Assembly (NCBI GenBank): GCA_035429805.1
Contig: DAOMFL010000054.1
Coordinates: 1 to 24,920, forward strand
Direction of reading: 5' to 3'
Source of the DNA: JALORV01 sp035429805
GTDB lineage: Bacteria; Pseudomonadota; Gammaproteobacteria; Burkholderiales; Burkholderiaceae_F
Length of the DNA stretch: 24,920 bases
The notes under the pieces are model-generated. The model worked only from the letters and a program-made list of their open reading frames with translations. It searched no databases and was not told the DNA's origin. The position numbers and the translations under genes were made by a program. Positions 1 to 5,728 of this stretch are shown piece by piece (position 1 is the stretch's first letter; each line of letters begins with the position of its first letter).

Positions 1-2
1 AG

Positions 3-977
3 GACCACGTCAGCTACAAGATCGCTTGGGAAAACGGGATCTCGCGCACGCGAACCGTCAACGGGCAGCTGCAGACTTTCGACCTGTCGTGCGATGTGCT
101 GTCCGTCCTGCACCAGGAAACCCACTCGGGCGAGTCCTATGCCAGCAACCTGCACGAGGTGCTGTACGCCATCGACTGCAGCCGCGGAACGGATGCCGGT
201 CGCTTCGGCGGCAAGGTCATCGTCAGCGCCATGGCGACGTTCGGCAACCCCGGCGAGTTCACGGTCGCGCAGGCCAACGACACGTTCACGACGATCCGCT
301 TCGGCACGTCCCAGCCGCTGAATTCCCCCGCCGGAGGCACCGAGCGCGGTCGCGTGATCCCGATTGCCGACAACGTCTATGCGGCCATACTGGTCCCGAT
401 CGGCCAGACGTCCGATTTCGCCGGCGGACTCGTGGAAACGTGGTACTCCGCGCTGACCCTGCGCCGCAGCGACGGCACCGAACTGGTCTACGTCGATCCG
501 TCCTATGCGGTGGGTTCGCCGTCGCGCTTCTACGAACTGGCCCAACCCGAGGCGATCGCCCGCAGCATCAACCTCTGCTACATCGGCATCAGCGCGACCG
601 GCGTGCTGATCGACGATCCGCTGAGCGCATCGCTGATCGTGCGTCAGGCGCGCGGCCCCGAATGCTCGGCCATCGCGCCTTTCGGCCCGCAGACGCCGCG
701 TGTCAGCCGCATCGACTACGACGACCCGCGCAGCGTATTCAATGGCTGCCGCCGGCGCGTCACGCTCGGCGCCACGCGCATCACCAACGGAGGCGGTGCG
801 AGCGTTTGGTACAGCGATCCGTACGGCCGCGCCGCACGCGCCGGCAGCTTCAACGGCGGCGTCAAGCAGTTCGTGTCGGCGATCAACAACAGCACCGCGG
901 GCGACATCGATCGCGTGGCGTTCGGCGCCGATACCGACCCCTGCCTGGGCGGCAGCAGCATTCACGCGCCAAACTAG
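3..977 (+). CDS. Unrecognised protein, 3' part of a gene cut by the window edge
   Basis: The reading frame is open from base 3 and reaches a TAG at 975-977, so the true start lies upstream of the window. A GTG at 96 is in frame, but protein-like sequence continues upstream of it (beginning DHVSYKIAWENG), so I do not take it as the start. The visible part is about 324 residues, rich in Gly, Ser, Thr and beta-prone stretches, with six cysteines scattered along it (contexts LSCD, IDCS, NLCY, PECS, NGCR, DPCL). This composition suggests an exported, disulfide-bonded beta protein, but no signal peptide can be seen because the N-terminus is missing. I do not recognise the family and assign no function. 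Downstream lies a 424 bp repeat region, so it is probably the last gene of its transcript. Confidence 0.7.
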   Translation, partial: DHVSYKIAWENGISRTRTVNGQLQTFDLSCDVLSVLHQETHSGESYASNLHEVLYAIDCSRGTDAGRFGGKVIVSAMATFGNPGEFTVAQANDTFTTIRFGTSQPLNSPAGGTERGRVIPIADNVYAAILVPIGQTSDFAGGLVETWYSALTLRRSDGTELVYVDPSYAVGSPSRFYELAQPEAIARSINLCYIGISATGVLIDDPLSASLIVRQARGPECSAIAPFGPQTPRVSRIDYDDPRSVFNGCRRRVTLGATRITNGGGASVWYSDPYGRAARAGSFNGGVKQFVSAINNSTAGDIDRVAFGADTDPCLGGSSIHAPN

Positions 978-1066
978 GGCGTCACTCGTGTACGCGACGC
1001 GCTGCGCGCGTCGCACGTGCACTCGCTCCGGGTACGCGCACTACGTGCGCGCTCAGGACTGATCAG

Positions 1067-1102
1067 TCGGCTGCGCTCCGGAGCGGCCGCGCGCTCCGCC
1101 GA
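1067..1102 (+). repeat. Left arm of perfect 36-nt inverted repeat
   Basis: The reverse complement of this segment is found exactly at 1252-1287. The arm has a GC-rich core (CTCCGGAGCGGCCGCGCG) that is itself partly self-complementary. Sequence next to the arm on the inner side is only loosely similar between the two copies. Confidence 0.85.
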
Positions 1103-1159
1103 GTAGTAAACGCGGGCACTCCACCCCGCGAAGCTCATCGCAGTGCCAGGATTTCCCTA

Positions 1160-1182
1160 CCCTCCTCGCCCGGCGAGGAGGG
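1160..1182. repeat. Perfect 11-bp palindrome (core hairpin A)
   Basis: CCCTCCTCGCC at 1160-1170 is followed by one base and its exact complement at 1172-1182. In RNA this would form a very stable hairpin with the central bases opened as a loop. It resembles hairpin B 22 bases downstream. Confidence 0.8.
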
Positions 1183-1203
1183 AAAGGCAAGGAGTGCCTA
1201 CTT

Positions 1204-1224
1204 CCCTCTCGCCTGGCGAGAGGG
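1204..1224. repeat. Perfect 10-bp palindrome (core hairpin B)
   Basis: CCCTCTCGCC at 1204-1213, one base, then GGCGAGAGGG at 1215-1224, followed by TCAGGGAGAG. This CCCTCTC/GAGAGGG plus TCAGGGAGAG pattern is one I associate with dispersed palindromes in GC-rich beta- and gammaproteobacterial genomes. That association is from memory and not checked. Confidence 0.75.
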
Positions 1225-1251
1225 TCAGGGAGAGTGCAGAGCAGTTAGTCT

Positions 1252-1287
1252 TCGGCGGAGCGCGCGGCCGCTCCGGAGCGCAGCCGA
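1252..1287 (-). repeat. Right arm of perfect 36-nt inverted repeat
   Basis: This is the exact reverse complement of 1067-1102. The inner side runs into GCAGAGCAGTTAGTC and the core hairpins. The outer side leads after about 30 bp to the hairpin at 1319-1364. Confidence 0.85.
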
Positions 1288-1318
1288 CACAACCGAGCGC
1301 AAGCGCAGCGTGCGTGCC

Positions 1319-1364
1319 GCCTCGGGTGCACGTGCGAGCCCGCAGGGCTCGCGTACACCCGAGG
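1319..1364. repeat. Imperfect hairpin before the spermidine-synthase fusion gene
   Basis: CCTCGGGTG at the left pairs with CACCCGAGG at the right, and GCGAGCCC pairs with GGGCTCGC around a short GCA loop, with a small bulge. A related hairpin lies at 988-1022 in the facing repeat copy. It could act as a terminator-like or mRNA-stabilising structure, but there is no T-run. Confidence 0.6.
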
Positions 1365-1368
1365 CGAA

Positions 1369-1374
1369 TACACT
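1369..1374 (+). promoter_or_regulatory. Possible -10 element before the fusion gene
   Basis: TACACT, followed by TGCGCG, lies 27 bases before the ATG at 1402. No convincing -35 box is seen at 17 bp upstream, which falls inside the repeat hairpin. The same TACACTTG string occurs just before queC. Confidence 0.25.
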
Positions 1375-1401
1375 TGCGCGCTTTGCCCCGGCCCCCGCTC
1401 G

Positions 1402-3483
1402 ATGCTTCTCTTCGCTTCCACGATCCTGCTCTCGGCGTTTCTGCTGTTCCTGGTGCAGCCGATCATCGCCAAGCAGATCCTTCCATGGTTCGGCGGAACC
1501 TCGGCGGTGTGGATCACCTGCCTGGTGTTCTTCCAGGTCGTGCTGCTCGCCGGCTATACCTATGCCCACCTGATCACGCGACACCTGAGTGCGCGCGCGC
1601 AGTCGCGTCTGCACATCGCGCTGCTCGCCGCGAGCCTCGTCTTCCTGCCGATCGTTCCGAGCGCCGCGCTGAAGCCGACGGGTGAGGCCGACGCGGCGCT
1701 GAGCATCATCGTGCTGCTGCTCGCGACGATCGGCCTGCCCTATTTCCTGCTGTCGACCACGGGTCCGCTGCTGCAGAAATGGGTCGCGCCACGGTTCCCT
1801 GAGAAATCGGTCTACCGGCTGTTCGCGCTGTCGAACTTCGGCTCGCTGATCGGCCTGCTCGCGTTCCCGTTCGCGATCGAGCCATTTTCGAGCTCTTCGA
1901 CGCAGTCGATGGTCTGGAGCGCGGCCTACGCAGTCTTCGTGCTGACGTGCGGGCTTTCCGCGTGGAAGACCGGACAGCAGGCTCCGGCACCGCACGTGCT
2001 GCCGATCGATACGGACGCCGCCGCGGCGCGCGCGCCGGAGGCCGCCACGCCGCCGCGACCGGCGGACTACCTGTTGTGGCTCGCGCTGTCCGCGCTTGGC
2101 TCGGTGATGCTGCTCGCGACCACCAGCCACATCACGCAGAACATCGCCTCGGTGCCGTTCCTCTGGGTGCTGCCGCTCTCGCTTTACCTGCTCACCTTCG
2201 TCGTCGCGTTCGAAGGCCGGGGCGGGCGCGGCTGGTACGAGCAGAACTGGTGGCTGTTCCTGACGCTGGCGCTGATTGTCGCGATGGCAGCTGGGCTGTC
2301 CGCGGCGCGCGGCGTGCTGGACGTCGGCGTTGCCGTGCCGCTTTACACGCTGGGCATGTTCATGTCGGTGCTGTTCTGCAACGGCGAATTGGCACACCGC
2401 AAACCCGCGCCCCGTTACCTGACCCAGTTTTACCTGATGATCTCGCTCGGCGGCGCGCTCGGTGGCATGTTCGTCGGTCTGGTGGCGCCGCGCATCTTCC
2501 AGGCGTACTTCGAACTGCCGCTCGCGCTGGTGCTGCTGGCGGCGCTCGCCGTCGTCGTCGCCTGGCGCAATCGCTGGCTGGTCGGGCCGGCGATCGTCGC
2601 CACGCTGGCGACCGGCTGGTACGGCATCGAGTACCTCGGCTTTGTGCGCGACGATGTCATCTTCATGCAGCGCAACTTCTACGGCACGCTGAGAGTGCGC
2701 GAGCAGGGCAGTGGCGACGGGCAGGTGCGGCGCCTGCTGCACGGGGTGATCCTGCACGGCGAGCAGTTCACGATCAACCCGGCGCGGCTCGAGCCGGGCA
2801 CCTACTACGCACGCAGCTCGGGCGTCGGTCGGGCGATCGCTGCGCGGCAGGCCGTCGGCCCGGTGCGCATCGGTGTCGTTGGTCTCGGTACCGGCACGCT
2901 GTCTGCCTACGGCCGCGCGGGCGACACAATCCGCTTCTACGAACTCGATCCGGACGTACTGAAGCTCGCGCGCAGCCAGTTCGATTACCTGAACAACACG
3001 CCGGCCCGCCTCGAGTTCGCGATCGGTGATGCGCGACTGTCGCTGGAGCGCGAACTCGCGCAGGGCACGCCCCAGAAGTTCGACGTGCTCGCGATCGACG
3101 CCTTCTCCAGCGATTCGATTCCGGTGCACCTGATCACGCGCGAGGCGATCCGCCTCTACATGCAGCATCTGGCCCCCGACGGCATCCTCGCCGTTCATGT
3201 CTCGAACCGGTTCCTCGACCTCAAGCCGGTGCTGGCGAACATTGCGCGCGACGAAGGTCTGCAGGTCCGGCTGATCAGCGACCAGTCGCCGGAACACGGC
3301 TGGGCGACCGACTGGGTCGTGCTCGCCGCGACGCCCGAAGCGCTGGCCAGCGAGCCGCTGGCGGTCGCCCAGCCGATCGAGGCGGCACCCGCCTTCTCCG
3401 TCTGGACCGACCAGTTCAACAACCTGCTCGATGTGCTGAAGACCAACCCCCTGCAGGAGCTCAAACGCCTGGTCGCGGGCTGA
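1402..3483 (+). CDS. Fused multi-spanning membrane protein / spermidine synthase-like methyltransferase-fold protein
   Basis: The 693-residue product has two modules. Residues 1 to about 410 contain about 13 hydrophobic segments (for example 1-22, 33-55, 98-117, 140-161, 222-242, 249-270, 306-324, 344-366), with an Ala/Pro-rich hydrophilic loop at about 190-220. Residues from about 480 are a spermidine-synthase-like Rossmann domain: the nucleotide-binding GLGTGTL at about 495, the acidic loop YELDPD at about 513-517, GDAR near 540, and DAFSSDSIPVHL from 567, which matches the catalytic-Asp region of polyamine synthases. Bacterial proteins of this layout are usually annotated as fused MFS/spermidine synthase. 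Whether they make polyamines is not established, so aminopropyl transfer is an inference. There is no clear Shine-Dalgarno before the ATG. The gene stands alone, with the SET gene 103 bp downstream. Confidence 0.88.
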   Translation: MLLFASTILLSAFLLFLVQPIIAKQILPWFGGTSAVWITCLVFFQVVLLAGYTYAHLITRHLSARAQSRLHIALLAASLVFLPIVPSAALKPTGEADAALSIIVLLLATIGLPYFLLSTTGPLLQKWVAPRFPEKSVYRLFALSNFGSLIGLLAFPFAIEPFSSSSTQSMVWSAAYAVFVLTCGLSAWKTGQQAPAPHVLPIDTDAAAARAPEAATPPRPADYLLWLALSALGSVMLLATTSHITQNIASVPFLWVLPLSLYLLTFVVAFEGRGGRGWYEQNWWLFLTLALIVAMAAGLSAARGVLDVGVAVPLYTLGMFMSVLFCNGELAHRKPAPRYLTQFYLMISLGGALGGMFVGLVAPRIFQAYFELPLALVLLAALAVVVAWRNRWLVGPAIVATLATGWYGIEYLGFVRDDVIFMQRNFYGTLRVREQGSGDGQVRRLLHGVILHGEQFTINPARLEPGTYYARSSGVGRAIAARQAVGPVRIGVVGLGTGTLSAYGRAGDTIRFYELDPDVLKLARSQFDYLNNTPARLEFAIGDARLSLERELAQGTPQKFDVLAIDAFSSDSIPVHLITREAIRLYMQHLAPDGILAVHVSNRFLDLKPVLANIARDEGLQVRLISDQSPEHGWATDWVVLAATPEALASEPLAVAQPIEAAPAFSVWTDQFNNLLDVLKTNPLQELKRLVAG

Positions 3484-3491
3484 CAGCCGCC

Positions 3492-3522
3492 TTGAGGGGA
3501 CAGGCGTGCAATTTGCGATACT
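3492..3522 (+). promoter_or_regulatory. Possible promoter for the SET-DUF1993 pair
   Basis: TTGAGG at 3492-3497 and an extended -10 TGCGATACT (hexamer GATACT at 3517-3522) lie in the 103 bp gap before the SET gene. The 19 bp spacer is longer than optimal, so this is tentative. Confidence 0.3.
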
Positions 3523-3586
3523 TGCGGCCCCTTCGATCGAAGCAAGCTGTCCGATTCAACCTCAAGCTCACCACCCGGGAAGGAAC

Positions 3587-4072
3587 ATGTCGTCCACGCG
3601 TAACGCGCGCATCGTCATCCGCAATTCAAAGGTTCACGGACGCGGCGTCTACGCCGCCCGCAAGATCAAGGCCGGCGAACGCATCATCGAATACCGCGGT
3701 GAACGCATCACCTGGAAGGAGGCCGACCGGCGCCCGCCGTCGGACCCGGATGATCCGAACCACACTTTCTTCTTCTCGCTGTCCGACGGCAAGACGGTGA
3801 TCGACGCCGCGGTCGGCGGCAACGCCGCGCGCTGGATCAATCACTCGTGCGAGCCGAACTGCGAGACCGAAGAGACCGACGACGGCCGCGTGTTCATCGA
3901 GGCGCGGCGCGACATCCGCGCCGGCGAGGAACTCAACTATGACTACGGCCTGATCATCGACGAAAGAATCACGCCGACACTCAAGAAGCAGCACGAATGC
4001 CGTTGCGGCTCGAAGCACTGCCGCGGCACGATGCTGGCGCTGCGGACCCGCAAGAAGAAGGAAACGTCATGA
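3587..4072 (+). CDS. SET-domain protein-lysine methyltransferase with post-SET cysteines
   Basis: This 161-residue protein has the hallmarks of a stand-alone SET domain. It opens with the HGRGVYA element (17-23) and carries the cofactor/knot motif NHSCEPN at 85-91 and GEELNYDYG at about 113-121, whose tyrosines contribute to the active site. It ends in a post-SET motif CxCxxxxC (C138, C140, C145) which, with the knot cysteine, binds one zinc in known members. Such enzymes transfer methyl from S-adenosylmethionine to protein lysines; the substrate here is unknown. I chose the ATG at 3587 because it follows a GGGAAGGA Shine-Dalgarno and the conserved domain begins right after it; the frame stays open further upstream. 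The stop overlaps the DUF1993 start by four bases (ATGA), so the two are probably translationally coupled. Confidence 0.9.
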   Translation: MSSTRNARIVIRNSKVHGRGVYAARKIKAGERIIEYRGERITWKEADRRPPSDPDDPNHTFFFSLSDGKTVIDAAVGGNAARWINHSCEPNCETEETDDGRVFIEARRDIRAGEELNYDYGLIIDERITPTLKKQHECRCGSKHCRGTMLALRTRKKKETS

Positions 4073-4572
4073 ACCTGATGTATGCGATGTCGGTGCCGGT
4101 GTTCGCGAAGTCGCTCGGCCAGCTGTCGGCCATCCTCGACAAGGCGGCCGCGTATGCCGAGGCGAAGAAGGTCGATCCGTCGGTCCTGCTCACCGCCCGC
4201 CTCTATCCGGACATGTTCGCGTTCACCAAGCAGGTGCAGGTCGCGTGCGACTTCGCCAAAGGCACGGTTGCCCGTCTGGCCGGACAGGAGCCCCCGAAAT
4301 ACGATGACAACGAAGCCTCGATCGCCGACCTGAAGGCGCGCATCGCACGGACCGTCGACTACATCCAGGGCTTCACCGAGGCGCAGTTCGCGGAAAGCGA
4401 GGCACGCGACGTGGCGCTGAAGATCCGCGATCAGACCATCACGTATCGGGGCCTCAGCTATCTCTCGCATGTCGCGCTGCCGAACTTCTTCTTCCACATG
4501 ACGACCGCCTACGACATCCTGCGGCACAACGGCGTGGAACTCGGCAAGCGCGATTTCATCGGTACGGTCTAG
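4069..4572 (+). CDS. DUF1993 family protein (DinB-like helical bundle)
   Basis: The 167-residue product matches the DUF1993 pattern I recall along its whole length: an N-terminal MYAMSVPVF, then VDPSVLLTARLYPDMFAFTKQVQ, then LPNFFFHMTTAYDILRHNGVELGKRDF at the C-terminus. The motifs are quoted here only as recognition points. Family members are thought to adopt a DinB-type four-helix bundle; no biochemical role is established to my knowledge. The ATG at 4069 was chosen because it overlaps the SET-gene stop in ATGA and coincides with the conserved N-terminus. An in-frame extension upstream would lie inside the SET gene. Coupling to a protein methyltransferase makes it a candidate partner or substrate, which is inference only. 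Confidence 0.88.
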   Translation: MNLMYAMSVPVFAKSLGQLSAILDKAAAYAEAKKVDPSVLLTARLYPDMFAFTKQVQVACDFAKGTVARLAGQEPPKYDDNEASIADLKARIARTVDYIQGFTEAQFAESEARDVALKIRDQTITYRGLSYLSHVALPNFFFHMTTAYDILRHNGVELGKRDFIGTV

Positions 4573-4621
4573 CCTGCCGGCCGGCCGCGGGCTGTCGCGG
4601 CGGCGTATCGTCGGAACGACG

Positions 4622-5530
4622 ATGATCACGCCTCCTTTGCATGCTTTGCGTCGATGGGCTGCTGCACTTGCGGCCGCCGTCATCGGCCTCGGCACGATCG
4701 CCGGCTGCACTTCGCTGGACGAGTGGCAGCGGCAGGCGATCTTCAACCCGGCGCGCGACAGCCCGCGCTGGTTCGCCGAACCGCTCGAGGGCACCGAGAC
4801 GTATGACCTGCAGCTCGCGAACGGCGACACGCTGCACTTCTGGTACGTGCCGCAGGCGGACGCCGCCTCGGCCCCGACGGTGCTGTACCTGCACGGCGCG
4901 CGCTGGAACATGAACGGCAGCGTGTTCCGGATCGCCCGCTGGCACGACCTGGGATTCAACGTGCTCGCGGTCGACTACCGCGGCTTCGGCAAGAGCACCG
5001 ATTTGTTGCCCTCCGAGGAGACCGCCGCGGCCGACGCGCGCACGGCGTTCGAGGAACTGCAGCGCCGCCAGCCCGATCCGGCCCGCCGCTTCATCTACGG
5101 CCACAGCCTGGGTGGCGCGCTGGCGGTCGAGCTCGCCAGCGGCCTGCCCGGCGACGCCGTCGGTGGCGTGATCATCGAGTCCACCTTCACGTCGATCCCC
5201 GACCTCGTGCGTGGCATGCGCTGGGGCTGGGTGCCCGGTCTCGGACTCGTCGTCACGCAGCGTTTCGATTCGGCGTCGCGCATCGCCAAGGTGCAAGCGC
5301 CGCTGCTGATCCTGCACGGCACCGCCGACAACGTCGTGCCGCACACGATGGCCGACGAGCTCTACGAGCGCGCCGGCAGCCAGACCAAACGCCTTGTCAA
5401 GATCGAGGGCGGAACTCACTCGGGCTCCCGACCGACAGCGGACTATCTCGAGGCCATCGCCGGCTTCGTGCAGTCACCGGCCGGCGCAGGCGCGCTGGGC
5501 GCCGCGGCCGCGACCGTCGTCGGCGACTGA
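4622..5530 (+). CDS. Lipoprotein alpha/beta hydrolase
   Basis: The 302-residue product starts with a positively charged N-terminus, a hydrophobic stretch and a lipobox ending at C29 (IAGC), so it is predicted to be a lipid-anchored envelope protein. The rest is an alpha/beta-hydrolase fold: LYLHGARWNMNG forming the oxyanion region, a nucleophile elbow GHSLGG with S162, the acid D236 in HGTADNVVP, and H266 in GGTHSG. All three catalytic residues are therefore present. It resembles the serine aminopeptidase S33/BEM46-type hydrolases; the substrate cannot be deduced. The ATG at 4622 gives a well-formed signal sequence, though the Shine-Dalgarno is weak. The gene sits 49 bp after DUF1993 and could share its transcript. 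Confidence 0.87.
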   Translation: MITPPLHALRRWAAALAAAVIGLGTIAGCTSLDEWQRQAIFNPARDSPRWFAEPLEGTETYDLQLANGDTLHFWYVPQADAASAPTVLYLHGARWNMNGSVFRIARWHDLGFNVLAVDYRGFGKSTDLLPSEETAAADARTAFEELQRRQPDPARRFIYGHSLGGALAVELASGLPGDAVGGVIIESTFTSIPDLVRGMRWGWVPGLGLVVTQRFDSASRIAKVQAPLLILHGTADNVVPHTMADELYERAGSQTKRLVKIEGGTHSGSRPTADYLEAIAGFVQSPAGAGALGAAAATVVGD

Positions 5531-5659
5531 TCCGGACGTATGTCGGGGGCGCAGCCGCGCCGGGAGCGGCGCCGTCACGTCGCCTTTCGACGCCCGACGC
5601 TCCCATTGCATTCGCCCGCCTCGCCCGCATAGTGCTTCCTGCGGAGATCACTCTCCGTC

Positions 5660-5690
5660 TTGACCGGTCGCAAGACCGGCGCGGACGACT
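5660..5690 (+). promoter_or_regulatory. Dyad overlapping a -35-like box upstream of copA
   Basis: TTGACC at 5660-5665 overlaps a perfect dyad CCGGTC-GCAA-GACCGG (5664-5679). In CueR/MerR-type copper promoters the operator dyad starts in the -35 box and fills a stretched 19-20 bp spacer, as here. However, the sequence at the expected -10 position is poor; the nearest good hexamer, GATAAC at 5692-5697, is 26 bp away. It is a candidate operator only. Confidence 0.3.
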
Positions 5691-5728
5691 GGATAACCGC
5701 GGCAGGGGCGGGGGTAGAGTGCCGAACC

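Larger units (their letters stand above)
978..1401. repeat. Non-coding region made of two facing copies of a composite palindromic repeat
   Basis: This 424 bp gap holds no convincing gene. It contains a perfect 36-nt inverted repeat (1067-1102 against 1252-1287). Outside these arms lie two imperfect hairpins of similar sequence (988-1022 and 1319-1364, sharing GTGCACGTGCGA-like cores). Between the arms lie two further perfect palindromes (1160-1182 and 1204-1224). The layout is therefore roughly mirror symmetric: hairpin, arm, core palindromes, arm, hairpin. This is what two oppositely oriented copies of a REP/BIME-like dispersed element would look like. Open frames running through the region are frames of biased GC-rich DNA without recognisable protein sequence. 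Confidence 0.75.

Noticed and set aside
1225..3297. A 690-codon minus-strand frame over the spermidine-synthase fusion
   Set aside because: Highly charged Arg/Gln/Glu-rich low-complexity translation, opposite to a frame with clear membrane segments and Rossmann motifs.
3506..3586. N-terminal extension of the SET protein
   Set aside because: The added residues show no conservation-like features and the ATG at 3587 has a good Shine-Dalgarno right at the domain start.
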